Shown: positions 16,271 to 25,434, counted from the first letter of the stretch. The stretch is 38,020 bases of DNA from Chitinophagaceae bacterium (GCA_016786785.1 JAEUVR010000297.1:1-38020); one strand, 5' to 3'. The notes: generated by a model not told the origin, from the letters alone. Numbers and translations are program-made.

Positions 16271-18601
16271 CTATATTTTAGATAGTTCAATGATCTTATC
16301 TGCTATCAAAAACCTCCACCTGTCTAATTTCTCCGGCGATTTCGTATCCGCCCAGAAATCATTCACCGTATCCACTCCCCCTTCTGTTTTGGTGTTCGTG
16401 GCCTGGCTGAAAATATCATCAAGGAATATCCTGATCTCTTCTTCTTTGCCTTTGTCTTTAGCAATTTTTCTCAGTGTTTCTATATAACGCCTGTCGTCCC
16501 ATGCTTCTCTTAATCCCTCATACGAAAGCGTAGGGATCGTGCTGAATGGCGTGTCCCAACAGATCATCCAGTTATTTCCCTGGGTGGTATTGAAACGACC
16601 GCCCCAGTTATAAGCCCATAAGAGAGAACCGCGCGAATCATAGGCGCCAAAATAAAATCCGAATGCATACCGCATCTTGGTGGGCTCGCTTCCGCCGCCG
16701 CCGCCAATGCCGGTATATTGCCAGAAATATTTACCCTCTCCTCCGGCGCGGACCTTATTGCCCAACTCAGGATCATCAAAAATAGCATTCGTGCAGAACA
16801 CATTTATTTTAGGCAGAAACTCAATGCCCGAAGGATGATGGATGGAACCATAGATACGCGTCCCGGGAGCGGCGTATTTCCTGATCAGATCGCAGCCATC
16901 CTCAAAATGCGTTTTAATCCAGGGGCCTGTTCCTATTACCGTGCTGTCGTTCTCATTCCCTTCCTTTCTGTAGGGTTGCTGCCGGTGTTTTGCCGGTTCG
17001 TCAAAAGGCGTCAGGATAACTTCCGGCCAGCCGTTTTGCTGCGCATGTTCGGTGAACTGCTTTACCCATTCTCCGTAAGCCTCGCGGATCTCTTTGATAA
17101 TATATCCCCTGTTTGCCGGATCGGCGGCAAGCTTTAAATATTTAGCGCTTCTTTCTTCCGGGGTTCCTTCGTCGTGCATCGTCATGAACAGCTCCTGCTC
17201 TATTCTCATTGTCTTTGGGAAGCCGTACGGGTTGCCTCCTAAGAAATAAACGATATTCTGCATACCCAGCTGTTTTGCCTTTTTCATCCATTCATCTATC
17301 AAGGTAAAATCCAGTTTCAGCTTGCCATCTGTCTTGCTCATATTCGGTCGGGTAGAACTATACCAAAGGTTAATGGCGTTGACATTGTTTTCAACCGCGT
17401 ACGTAATATCATGGAAGGGGATGAACCCGGTTACGCATCCTCCCATCGACAAACCCGCTTCATCCATCGTCAACAGGGATATGGGCATCACTTCAATTTC
17501 CAGCGGGATTTTTTCCGCTGGTTTTCCATGAATCAAAACGCTGATCTCTCCCTTGTACAGGCCCGGCTTTGCCGTTTGTTGTTTTGTTTTGAAGCTAAGC
17601 CAGAAAGCCTGCGACCTGCCCGCTTTTACCGGCGTTTCATACAAGGGCCATATCCGTTGCGCGTCTACCTGGGGAGGGCGGTTTCCTCTCGCTTTGATCA
17701 ACGCATATTCCACCGTATACAGGCTGGTCTCGGCGTTTAACGCCTCGCCGGCCTCGTTTTTAAGGGCAGAAACATTAATCGATACGTTTTCCAGGTCTTT
17801 CCCATTAGCGTACACGCCTAACTGTTTGCTCTCTATCTCGTTGAGGGACATGCGCAGTTTCATGGTCGCCCCCGCTTCGCCTTCCCTTGGCGCGGCCCAG
17901 GGAAGGATCGGGCTCAGGTAATCGCGGAGATAGGGAACGCAGGACTTCGTATTCCATGTATCGGGCAGCGCAGCCGTAGAGGAGCTATCTTTAAACTCAT
18001 ATTTTTCCTGGCTTTTTTTGATCCATGCCCGGGTTTCCGCATTATAACGGCTTTCATCTCCGGTCGCCGCCTTTCTTATCCTGATTTCCGAAACAGGCAA
18101 CTCTTTTGCTTCATCTCCGAGTTTGATGCCAAAAGCCTGGTTACCCACCCCGCTGGGAGCGCCGGCTCCGGCGAAAAGATAGTCCCAGGACACCGGAACA
18201 TAGGCCGTTTTCCAGCCGGCGGTATTTTCGCCGGCGATACGATGAAGCTCGCTCATCTGGTTGCGGCTATTTGCTGAATTGCCGAATGAATAAACAATAA
18301 AAGGCGCTGAAAACGCATCCTGGTAGTCTATTTCCAGCACGAATATTTCCCCGTCGCCGGGCCTGGCGCTATTTCCCCACCAGGCGGGAACAATAAACGA
18401 AGCAGTATCGCGGCCCGTAACGACCCTCGCCTTTCTGCCGTCAATTTCTTTTACTGCGGACCACTGATGGTCATCCAGGCCCTGCATGTTTTCAGCGGAG
18501 ATCGTCAACAACGACTCATGCCTGGAAGAAGCGCCCGTTCCGCACCCCGTTAAAATCAATAATCCAATCGCTGTAATGGCAAACAAATTGATAATTTTCA
18601 T
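16271..18601 (-). CDS. DUF4091 glycoside hydrolase-like lipoprotein
   Basis: The 776-residue product has a lipoprotein signal with LLILTGC and the lipidated cysteine at residue 20. An N-terminal carbohydrate-binding-like beta sandwich (about 30-175) is followed by a long insertion-rich beta region and a TIM-barrel-like central part with the segment VILTPFDEPAKH. The C-terminus shows the DUF4091 pattern LLWAYNWGG, then the segment DTPFSTIPTLSYEGLREA and DDRRYIETLRK, which is shared by uncharacterised glycoside-hydrolase-like proteins. Acidic residues in the DEPA element are good catalytic candidates by analogy. It would sit on the outside of the inner membrane or on the cell surface. Its own terminator at 16216 suggests a single-gene unit. 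The substrate is not known. Confidence 0.82.
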   Translation of the reverse strand: MKIINLFAITAIGLLILTGCGTGASSRHESLLTISAENMQGLDDHQWSAVKEIDGRKARVVTGRDTASFIVPAWWGNSARPGDGEIFVLEIDYQDAFSAPFIVYSFGNSANSRNQMSELHRIAGENTAGWKTAYVPVSWDYLFAGAGAPSGVGNQAFGIKLGDEAKELPVSEIRIRKAATGDESRYNAETRAWIKKSQEKYEFKDSSSTAALPDTWNTKSCVPYLRDYLSPILPWAAPREGEAGATMKLRMSLNEIESKQLGVYANGKDLENVSINVSALKNEAGEALNAETSLYTVEYALIKARGNRPPQVDAQRIWPLYETPVKAGRSQAFWLSFKTKQQTAKPGLYKGEISVLIHGKPAEKIPLEIEVMPISLLTMDEAGLSMGGCVTGFIPFHDITYAVENNVNAINLWYSSTRPNMSKTDGKLKLDFTLIDEWMKKAKQLGMQNIVYFLGGNPYGFPKTMRIEQELFMTMHDEGTPEERSAKYLKLAADPANRGYIIKEIREAYGEWVKQFTEHAQQNGWPEVILTPFDEPAKHRQQPYRKEGNENDSTVIGTGPWIKTHFEDGCDLIRKYAAPGTRIYGSIHHPSGIEFLPKINVFCTNAIFDDPELGNKVRAGGEGKYFWQYTGIGGGGGSEPTKMRYAFGFYFGAYDSRGSLLWAYNWGGRFNTTQGNNWMICWDTPFSTIPTLSYEGLREAWDDRRYIETLRKIAKDKGKEEEIRIFLDDIFSQATNTKTEGGVDTVNDFWADTKSPEKLDRWRFLIADKIIELSKI

Positions 18602-18971
18602 ACTGTATACAATTTAAAATCGTTTTACGGTAAACTGATGCGCCCGATATGCAGGACGCCGCTGCCATAGGATTATCCAATCCACTTGGGAAAAACCAGG
18701 CGCTTCCGGCAGACTCGTTTTCCACTCTGGCATAGCAGGTATTGATCTTCCCTGGAAAAATCGAACGCTTGCGGCAAACTCCACTTTCCATTCAGGCATA
18801 GCCGGTTATTGATCTCTTAGTTAACTACTGCAAATCTATGGCCGGTATATTGTATTTTATTGCTTAAGGGACGACAATATAAACAAAACATCATTATCTT
18901 TCCGCAGAAAGATCAGCGCATGCGTCTACCGCGGATACAACTGATCATCAGATTACTTTTAAAATAAAAAA
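18602..18971. other. Non-coding interval with a tandem repeat
   Basis: This 370-bp gap between divergent genes holds the imperfect tandem repeat described separately and AT-rich DNA just before the hydrolase gene. A short minus-strand open frame over the repeat (18614-18799) seems to be only a by-product of the duplication. No RNA gene or clear promoter was recognised. Confidence 0.6.
18685..18816. repeat. Imperfect tandem repeat, two units of about 66 bp
   Basis: Unit 1 runs from 18685 to 18749 and unit 2 from 18750 to 18816. They share blocks such as GGAAAAA, CGCTT(C/G)CGGCA, TTTCCA and GGCATAGC, and both finish with ATTGATCT. Small indels make the units 65 and 67 bp. In one minus-strand frame each unit encodes a variant beginning with MPEWK. 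The sequence before 18685 may hold a third, more decayed unit. It could be an intergenic repeat family or a degenerated duplication. Confidence 0.65.
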
Positions 18972-20009
18972 ATGCATAAAAGAACATTTTTAAAAGCCCT
19001 GGGGATAGGCGGACTGTATATCAGTTTTCCGGGATTACTGACAGCAACCCCCGCCGTCAGGGATGCGGCGCTCCCTCCTCTTTTAGTAGATGCAAAAGGA
19101 AGGCCGATCACCTCATTGTCGAAATGGAAAAAGCAAAGAAAGGTTATAAGGGAGAGGTGGTTAAATTACCTCGGAGCGCTCAAACCTAATCCTTCTGTTC
19201 CCAGGTTGACCGTATTGTCCGAGACCAGGACAGAAGGACTGATACGCCAGTATGTGGAATATGAAGGAGAGCCGGGGATAATGGAAAGAGGCTACCTGCT
19301 GAAGCCGGAACAGATCAATGGAAAATTGCCCGGCGTAGTCGCCATGCATTCTACCAGCGATTTCGAGATGTTATATATATCGGGCGCCAAAGAAGGGAAA
19401 ATCGTTCCTTTCGGATACAGGCTGGCGAAAATGGGGTTCATCGTTTTTTGCCCCCAGTGCTTTTTATGGAGAGATAAGGGCGACCGGACTTACCCCGAGC
19501 AAGTGAAAAGATTTACGGACCGCCACCCCCAATCAAAGGGAATGGCGAAAATGTTATTTGACGCGCAGCGGGCGGTGGATGTGCTGGTTAGCTTAAAAGA
19601 GGTAGACGCCAACCGGATCGGATCAATGGGACATTCCCTTGGCGCCAAGGAAGTCCTGTACCTTTCAGCTTTTGATGATCGAGTGAAGGTAACCGTTAGT
19701 AACGAGGGCGGAGTAGGGATCAATTTCTCCAACTGGGACGATGTCTGGTACCTGGGTAAAGATATTCACCAGTTTGGGCATGAGCAGCACGAGGTATTGG
19801 CCTTATCCGCTCCCAAACCATTCCTGCTCATTGGCGGCGGCGACGCCGACGGCGAAAAAAGCCGCCCCTATATAGAAGCAGTATGGCCCATTTATGACCT
19901 TTATGGAAACAAAAGAGAGAACCTCCAGTTATATAGCCATGATGAAGGCCATATGGTAAACGCCGAGGGAGAAAGGCGCACTTACGAATGGATCGTAAAA
20001 CATTTATAG
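18972..20009 (+). CDS. Exported alpha/beta hydrolase (dienelactone hydrolase/acetyl esterase-like)
   Basis: This 345-residue protein starts with a signal-like segment MHKRTFLKALGIGGLYIS, similar to a Tat signal but with KR instead of RR. The catalytic domain shows the nucleophile elbow GHSLG with S222, the acid in GGGDADG (D291 or D293) and the histidine H327 in HDEGHMV, a complete triad of the alpha/beta-hydrolase fold. This resembles exported dienelactone-hydrolase-like and acetylxylan-esterase-like enzymes of Bacteroidota, which remove acyl groups from carbohydrates or hydrolyse small esters. It is the only plus-strand gene in its neighbourhood and ends at a strong hairpin (20038-20086). 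The substrate is undetermined. Confidence 0.82.
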   Translation: MHKRTFLKALGIGGLYISFPGLLTATPAVRDAALPPLLVDAKGRPITSLSKWKKQRKVIRERWLNYLGALKPNPSVPRLTVLSETRTEGLIRQYVEYEGEPGIMERGYLLKPEQINGKLPGVVAMHSTSDFEMLYISGAKEGKIVPFGYRLAKMGFIVFCPQCFLWRDKGDRTYPEQVKRFTDRHPQSKGMAKMLFDAQRAVDVLVSLKEVDANRIGSMGHSLGAKEVLYLSAFDDRVKVTVSNEGGVGINFSNWDDVWYLGKDIHQFGHEQHEVLALSAPKPFLLIGGGDADGEKSRPYIEAVWPIYDLYGNKRENLQLYSHDEGHMVNAEGERRTYEWIVKHL

Positions 20010-20037
20010 ACCTTCTCTTCCTGAAGATATCTGCAGA

Positions 20038-20086
20038 CCAGGTTCTCGCCGCCGCCTAAGCAGGCAGGCCGAGAACCTGGTTTTCT
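20038..20086. terminator. Bidirectional terminator overlapping a gene end
   Basis: An 11-bp perfect stem pairs CCAGGTTCTCG (20038-20048) with CGAGAACCTGG (20070-20080), followed on the plus strand by TTTTCT. It closes the hydrolase transcript. It also covers the last codons of the convergent aminotransferase gene, whose 3' end supplies one arm of the stem. Confidence 0.75.
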
Positions 20087-20892
20087 AACCTCACAAACGC
20101 ATCGCTCAGCTTTCGGGTCATTGGCCCGGCTTTGCCATCGCCAATAACGATATCATCTATATGACTGATGGCTAGGATCCTTTTTGTAGTGCTGGTCATA
20201 AAGACCTCAGCCGCTTCTTTGATCTCTTCAATCCCTATATTCCGCTCCTCCATCTCAAAATCTTTTGACATCCATTCGAGCAGTTTCTTCCGCGTTATCC
20301 CCCGCAATACATTCTCCGACGGCGTAACGACCTTATTGTCGCGCGTTACCATAAAAACATTGGCGCGCGGAAATTCAGAAACGATCCCATTTTTATAGTA
20401 CAACACATCTTCCGCCTTACGCGCGCTTATTTCTTCCTGCAACCAGATGCCCATTAAATAATTGATCGATTTTACCGTAGGAAGATCCCGCTGGTACTCC
20501 TTCGTGATCACTTTAATGCCGGTATCGAATTTTTCCGCTGAAGGCAGGTTTAACAGGTGCTGGGTGATGATCAGATTGGGTTTTACCGGTTGATAACTAT
20601 CGGGGGAATAGCCGCCCGTGAATATCAATCGCATGCCGGATGTTTCCGCATTATTTTGCGCTATTAAAGCGTAAATGATCTCTTTCAGGTCCTCCCTGCT
20701 CTGCGTTGGTTGCAAATGCATCGTGGCTACTGAGTTAAAAAAACGGGAAAGATAGTCATCCAGAAAAAGCGGCCTATTGTTCCGTATACGGAAAAAATCA
20801 AAAGCCGCATAGCCGCGTTGCACGGACAGGTCGCCTATTCCAATGGAAGCCTGGTCGTCGGGTAAAAAATCTCCATTTACAAAAGCTATCAT
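20056..20892 (-). CDS. PLP-dependent class IV aminotransferase (D-amino acid/branched-chain type)
   Basis: The 278-residue protein is a fold-type IV PLP enzyme of typical length. The N-terminal pattern FVNGDFLP and the segment IGIGDLSVQRGYAAFDFFRI are characteristic, and the PLP-binding lysine is K141 in TVKSINYL. The phosphate-binding region is in SEFPRANVFMV and the C-terminal segment is VFMTSTTKRILAI. Candidate activities are branched-chain amino acid transamination, D-amino acid transamination or aminodeoxychorismate lyase; the single sequence does not decide. It is cytoplasmic. The helicase gene lies just upstream with a 26-bp gap, so the two may share a transcript without a functional link. 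Confidence 0.85.
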   Translation of the reverse strand: MIAFVNGDFLPDDQASIGIGDLSVQRGYAAFDFFRIRNNRPLFLDDYLSRFFNSVATMHLQPTQSREDLKEIIYALIAQNNAETSGMRLIFTGGYSPDSYQPVKPNLIITQHLLNLPSAEKFDTGIKVITKEYQRDLPTVKSINYLMGIWLQEEISARKAEDVLYYKNGIVSEFPRANVFMVTRDNKVVTPSENVLRGITRKKLLEWMSKDFEMEERNIGIEEIKEAAEVFMTSTTKRILAISHIDDIVIGDGKAGPMTRKLSDAFVRLENQVLGLPA

Positions 20893-20918
20893 AATTGATA
20901 TTTTATTGTTTATATATT

Positions 20919-22892
20919 TTAGTCATTCACAAATTCCCAGGCGCTCTGGTAAGCTTTGCAATGTTCGGCATAGTCGACAAAATCGCGGTAAAAAGGAAAC
21001 TGACATAAGGTGGCGCTATCGCCTATAACCACCAGCTTTTTACGGGCGCGGGTCATCGCGACGTTCATACGGCGAATATCGGCGAGAAAACCGATCTCTC
21101 CTGCCGTATTGCTTCTGGTCATGCTGATATACACAATATCGCGCTCCTGCCCCTGGAAACTATCGATTGTATTAACCGATATCTTATCGCTGTAAACCAT
21201 CAGGTCGGGGGATTGCAACAGTTGCTCTTTCAACAACACAAGCTGTTGTTTGTATGGCGAGATAACGGCGACGCTGGGAAAAGCTTTATCGGAATAATGC
21301 ATTTTTAGTTCGGCAACCAGTCCCCTCAAATGCTTAAAAACAAACTCCGCTTCTTCGGGGTTGGTAACGCTTGTGCCGTCGGGTTTTTCATCAAATCCGC
21401 ATCCGGCCGTATCCACGAACGATAGCGGCGTATCGCCCGGAAACAATAACCGCCCGGCGACCGAGGCATGCGCCTTTAATTTATCTTCATAAAACACTTT
21501 CGATGAATATCCCATGATCGTTTCATGCATGCGGTATTGCTCTTCCAGCAGGCTAACCGAAGCAGGATGCAGCGCGACACATTTTTCAAGCAGGGTAAGC
21601 CCCAACCCTTTTTTCTCTGCTTCTTTCGATTTTATGGTGGGCGGCAACTGGAAATGATCGCCGGCCATCGCCAGCTTTTCGGCTTTCAGAATAGGTATCC
21701 AGCAGGCCGGCTCTAAAGCCTGGCCGGCTTCGTCGATCACGGCCGTATGGAATCTTAATTTTCGCACCGTATGGTGTTGGCAACCCACCAGCGTTGCCGC
21801 GATCACCTGCGCTTTGCCGATCAGGTCGTCCATTACATATTGTTCCGTGTTGTTTACCTCCTGCATTATTTTCCTCGCCTCATCAAAAAGCGCCTTACGT
21901 TGCTCCCGCTCGGCTTTGCCGAAATTCCGCTTGTACTTGTGCGCCATATTCCTGAACTCGTTGGCTTTTTTTCTGAGGTTCCTGGCTTCCTTCATGGCCT
22001 TATGGTCGGCCATTTTCGCATCCAGGGTCAACGACATTAATCGTTCCGACACTCTCGCGGGATTGCCTACCCGCAGAACGCTCAGTCCCTCGTCCGCTAA
22101 TTTCTCCGCCAGCAGGTCCACTGCGGTATTGCTGGGCGCGACCACCAGGATTTGTTTACCGTCCTGTTTGATCATGGCTTTGACAGCCCTTATCACTGTG
22201 GTCGTTTTTCCTGTTCCGGGCGGGCCGTGAACAATAGCCAGCGCCTTTGCGTTTACAATCTTATTGACTGCCGCGGCCTGCGAAGGATTCAGATCGCGCG
22301 TGTCCTCGTTATTTAATGCATTGAAATCATTAGCGATCCCGCGATCCGAAATATTCCATTCATTAGCTGGGGGCCCTGAAACCGGATCCTGCGCCGTCAG
22401 CGCTTCTCTTCCGGTCAGTATTCTTATCAATTTTCCCTCCGGGCCTTTTTCCGCCAACAGGGCTGCTGACCGGAGCGCATCGGTCATTTCTTCATAGCTG
22501 TTCTCATCAAAAAGCAGGTCGACCCCAAGCTTTCCATCGCCGGACCAATCGGGTAGATCGTCGGTATACAACAATAATTTAAGGCTATTGCCGCTCTGAT
22601 GCGTAATGATTCCTTCTATGCGATTATTTTTTGCATCGTGATTGGAAAACAATGCGGCAGGCATTCCGAAACGAAGTTGGTGGGCGGTATCAAGATGCGT
22701 GGTTCGCTCCAGTTCCACCGTCAGGTAATCTCCCTTGCTCATTTCAGTCCCGCGTATAGCAACCGGATACCAGGCAAGCCCCTCCGCCCTGCGATCCGCG
22801 ACAGAGGACATTTCTATTATTTTCTGGTAGAGCAGCCGGTCTGCCTGCCGTTCAAGCTTTACAGCCTCCTGCAGGTCTTTGAAATAATCCAT
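20919..22892 (-). CDS. Superfamily 1 DNA/RNA helicase (IGHMBP2-like)
   Basis: This 657-residue helicase belongs to the SF1B Upf1-like group. The Q-motif-like element NPSQAAAV is followed by Walker A GPPGTGKT at 223-230, Walker B VIDEAG with D387 and E388, the motif QLPPTI, the element LEEQYRMHETIMGYSS, motif V with DSFQGQERDIV and motif VI with MNVAMTRARKKLVVIGD. The segment between motifs I and II contains a charged helical region (about 290-350) like the stalk of IGHMBP2. Bacterial homologues are widespread and poorly characterised; unwinding of nucleic acid with ATP hydrolysis is the safe prediction. It diverges from the amidase gene across 91 bp. Confidence 0.92.
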   Translation of the reverse strand: MDYFKDLQEAVKLERQADRLLYQKIIEMSSVADRRAEGLAWYPVAIRGTEMSKGDYLTVELERTTHLDTAHQLRFGMPAALFSNHDAKNNRIEGIITHQSGNSLKLLLYTDDLPDWSGDGKLGVDLLFDENSYEEMTDALRSAALLAEKGPEGKLIRILTGREALTAQDPVSGPPANEWNISDRGIANDFNALNNEDTRDLNPSQAAAVNKIVNAKALAIVHGPPGTGKTTTVIRAVKAMIKQDGKQILVVAPSNTAVDLLAEKLADEGLSVLRVGNPARVSERLMSLTLDAKMADHKAMKEARNLRKKANEFRNMAHKYKRNFGKAEREQRKALFDEARKIMQEVNNTEQYVMDDLIGKAQVIAATLVGCQHHTVRKLRFHTAVIDEAGQALEPACWIPILKAEKLAMAGDHFQLPPTIKSKEAEKKGLGLTLLEKCVALHPASVSLLEEQYRMHETIMGYSSKVFYEDKLKAHASVAGRLLFPGDTPLSFVDTAGCGFDEKPDGTSVTNPEEAEFVFKHLRGLVAELKMHYSDKAFPSVAVISPYKQQLVLLKEQLLQSPDLMVYSDKISVNTIDSFQGQERDIVYISMTRSNTAGEIGFLADIRRMNVAMTRARKKLVVIGDSATLCQFPFYRDFVDYAEHCKAYQSAWEFVND

Positions 22893-22947
22893 GTTACAAA
22901 AATAAGGGCTAACCGGCGCTGTTCATACATTCGCCTGGCCAGTTAAA

Positions 22948-22968
22948 GTATAAAAGCTATTTTTATAC
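22948..22968. promoter_or_regulatory. Inverted repeat between helicase and amidase genes
   Basis: The arms GTATAAAA (22948-22955) and TTTTATAC (22961-22968) are a perfect inverted repeat with a 5-bp spacer, ending 15 bp before the amidase start codon. Its place in a short divergent region suggests an operator or a hairpin in the 5' leader. AT richness makes chance occurrence quite possible. Confidence 0.35.
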
Positions 22969-22983
22969 CCAATTATACATCGT

Positions 22984-24606
22984 ATGGAATCTGCAAAATC
23001 AACAAAACCGGGTCAGGCAAGGATAATACTGCTATTGTTTATTGTTATTGCCGCCGGCGCTTATTTGTTTTTTTCCCAGAAAAAAGGGGAGCCTGCGCCC
23101 GCTTCTCCTGAAGCAGGACTATATGAGAAACCTCAAAAAGAAATACCCGTAGAGGGAAAGTATATTTTTAAGTCGGCGGCGGAATTAGGAGCTATGCTTC
23201 GGAATAAGGAAGCCAGCGTCGTAGATATAACAAAAGCATTCATCGCCCATATCAAAAACAACAATTACAAGTACAATGCGATTGTGTGGTTAAGAGAGAA
23301 AGAAGCTTTGGAAGACGCTCAAAAAGCGGATGAAGCAATAGCCCGCGGGGAATGGCTCTCCCCCCTGCATGGCATTCCGGTTACGGTAAAGGAAGAGTAT
23401 TGGGTGAAGGGTTCGCCCGTAACCCTGAATGCAAACCTGTACCGTGATTTTGTTGCGCCGGAAGACGGGGAGCTGGTAAAGCAATTAAAAAGGTCGGGCG
23501 CGATCATTCTCGGGAAATCCAATGTTCCCACCCTGCTTATGGATTATCAAACGCAGGGCGAAATATATCCTACAGCAAGCAATCCTTACGATACTACCCG
23601 TTCGCCGGGAGGCAGCACCGGCGGCGGCGCGGCGGCATTGGCGGCGGGGTTTACGACCCTGGCCCTGGGCAGCGACCTGGGCGGCAGCATCCGGGTGCCT
23701 GCGTCTTATTGCGGGCTATATAGTTTAAAAACCTCATTCGGTTCCTTGAACACAACAGAAGGCGACGGCCCGGATACCACTTCGAAAAAGAAAAGGCGCG
23801 CCCTGAATGTGGCGGGTCCGCTGGCAAGAACTCCGGAAGACCTGGAGGCTGCGTGGCTGATCCTTCGCGACGCGAAAAAAGACCTTCGCGTACAGCAGCC
23901 TATAGCGTGGAAGCAAGCTTCGGACAGGCCTATCAGCGAGTACCGCATCGCCTGGATAGACGATTGGAAAAATGGCGATAACGTTGTCACGGTAGGTAAA
24001 GACGTCAAAGAAAAACTTGGCATGTTGATCGATTCCATCAAGCACCATGGCGCGTTGGTAAAAAATACCGCTCCGGATACCTATGGCGAAATGATGCGTT
24101 CCTACCTGGAATGCCTGGCATTATTATCGGGAGAGGGCCAGCCTGAGTCTGTCAGGAATAATATCAAGACCGGTATGAAACAGTGGGAAGATGGGACCGG
24201 GCGACTAGCGCCGTTTTACAACACGATGGACAATCCTGACGATGTCCACTGGCGGCAATGGCAGGAAAATAACGAAAAGTTAAAAGCCAAATGGGTAAAC
24301 TTCTTAGGACAATATGATTTTTTCATCTGCCCCATTACTTATGGACCGGCGATCAAAAAATGTCCTAAGGGAACGCCGATAACCATCGATGGAGAAACCG
24401 TTTCTTATTTCCGATATTCGACCTATACCACTATTTTTAACCCGATCGAAGTCCCGAGTATTACCATTCCCCTTGGTTTAAACAAAGAGGGGTTGCCCAT
24501 CGTCGTTCAAATCGTAGGGCCCATGTATTCAGAACCCGAACTACTGCATTTTGCCAAATTACTGAAGCCGTTCACGCCAGGGTTTATCCGGCCCCGGGGA
24601 CTGTAA
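22984..24606 (+). CDS. Amidase-signature family hydrolase, membrane-anchored
   Basis: The 540-residue protein has the Ser-cisSer-Lys triad of the amidase signature family: K136 in VTVKEEYW, S211 in GGSTGGG and S235 in SDLGGSIRVPASYCG. An N-terminal segment RIILLLFIVIAAGAYLFF at about 12-29 is a single membrane anchor or uncleaved signal, so the catalytic domain is probably periplasmic. The family includes GatA, fatty-acid amide hydrolases and peptide or aryl amidases. There is no GatB or GatC nearby, so a tRNA amidotransferase role is unlikely. Residues 85-260 form the conserved core. The substrate is not predictable. Confidence 0.88.
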   Translation: MESAKSTKPGQARIILLLFIVIAAGAYLFFSQKKGEPAPASPEAGLYEKPQKEIPVEGKYIFKSAAELGAMLRNKEASVVDITKAFIAHIKNNNYKYNAIVWLREKEALEDAQKADEAIARGEWLSPLHGIPVTVKEEYWVKGSPVTLNANLYRDFVAPEDGELVKQLKRSGAIILGKSNVPTLLMDYQTQGEIYPTASNPYDTTRSPGGSTGGGAAALAAGFTTLALGSDLGGSIRVPASYCGLYSLKTSFGSLNTTEGDGPDTTSKKKRRALNVAGPLARTPEDLEAAWLILRDAKKDLRVQQPIAWKQASDRPISEYRIAWIDDWKNGDNVVTVGKDVKEKLGMLIDSIKHHGALVKNTAPDTYGEMMRSYLECLALLSGEGQPESVRNNIKTGMKQWEDGTGRLAPFYNTMDNPDDVHWRQWQENNEKLKAKWVNFLGQYDFFICPITYGPAIKKCPKGTPITIDGETVSYFRYSTYTTIFNPIEVPSITIPLGLNKEGLPIVVQIVGPMYSEPELLHFAKLLKPFTPGFIRPRGL

Positions 24607-24915
24607 GTAATAAGGGAGGGGCGTTCCCATTTGCAAACAATACGGAGATCCCCGAAACCATAGCAGGCAAGCTGTTCAGGACTTTATTCTCTTGTTTTAT
24701 TGGCGCAGCTTTACTGATCCTTGCAGGTTATTAAATGGCGCGGCAGGTTGTTAACGGCATTGCACCTTCTGCGATCTATTCGTGATGTTGCGAGCCCTTG
24801 ACGATCCTGGCATACCCCGCTTTGCTGAAAAGCCCGGGCATGACAAAACAGAAAGCAAAAAAGATTGCCTTCTGTTAATTTTATGTTTGTTACAATAGTT
24901 AAAAGGTTCCTGTTA
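24607..24915. other. Gap with no recognised gene
   Basis: The 309 bp after the amidase gene hold no convincing coding region. A short plus-strand open stretch from about 24609 to 24734 ends in a hydrophobic segment (LFSCFIGAALLILAGY), but it has no start codon in context and no recognisable family. It might be the tail of a lost membrane-protein gene. Confidence 0.5.
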
Positions 24916-25176
24916 TCAGGGTTTCGCTATTTCCGCCATACCTTCTTCAATAGCTTCTCCCAATGCCTGCTCGGCATCGGCGATCCATAAAGGAAGTTTT
25001 TGGCCGGTAACGTGCCACACATCGTGGGCATCCTTATACAATGAAAACTGGAGTCTCTCTCCTTTTTCATTCGTAACATCTCCATGAAAATTAAAATGGT
25101 CTCCAGGAAGTCTACGGAAGTTAAATTCCCATAATCTTGCAGAGAGTCGGATGATTTTAGTGAAAGCGATATTCAT
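24916..25176 (-). CDS. Small conserved-looking hypothetical protein
   Basis: I do not recognise this 86-residue protein. It is mostly soluble, with three or four predicted strands (LWEFNFRRLPGDHFNF, RLQFSLYKDAHDVWHVTG) and an acidic C-terminal helix DAEQALGEAIEEGMAEIAKP. The balanced composition and the absence of an overlapping alternative frame support a real gene. No signal peptide is present. The repeat-rich interval 25177-25434 lies upstream of it. Confidence 0.6.
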   Translation of the reverse strand: MNIAFTKIIRLSARLWEFNFRRLPGDHFNFHGDVTNEKGERLQFSLYKDAHDVWHVTGQKLPLWIADAEQALGEAIEEGMAEIAKP

Positions 25177-25328
25177 AAATGTGATGCGCGAAGGTAAGGC
25201 ATCTGGCTATATTTTTGAAGATTAAATAACCGTACTCGTCTTAAAAATATCATGATTTTTGTTGCGGTGCGCCCAATACGAACCCGTGGAAGCCAGTCCG
25301 CCTTTATTTTTCAACCACAGGCGCCTTA

Positions 25329-25428
25329 CCGCCTTCGCTCTTCGAGCTTCGGCGGTTAAAAAGCGTAGGCGGTTAAGCTACGGCAGTTTATCACCCAGCC
25401 CGCCTTCGCTCCTACGGAGCTTCGGCGG
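25329..25428. repeat. Pair of structured palindromic repeats with a middle hairpin
   Basis: Two similar palindromic elements lie at 25329-25355 and 25400-25428. Each has outer arms CCGCC/GGCGG, a TTC facing TTC on the two sides, and an inner stem: GCTC/GAGC with loop TTC in the first copy, GCTCC/GGAGC with loop TAC in the second. The inner stem is one base pair longer in the second copy while the pairing is kept. Between them CGTAG (25364-25368) pairs with CTACG (25378-25382). They sit between the TIM-barrel isomerase stop and the small gene at 24916. They look like a REP-type mobile or structural repeat. Confidence 0.7.
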
Positions 25429-25434
25429 TCGAGG

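Noticed and set aside
18614-18799. Short minus-strand frame over the tandem repeat
   Set aside because: Its apparent internal protein repeat is fully explained by the DNA duplication.
24609-24734. Open stretch ending in a transmembrane-like segment
   Set aside because: There is no start codon in context and no family; kept only as a note in the gap entry.
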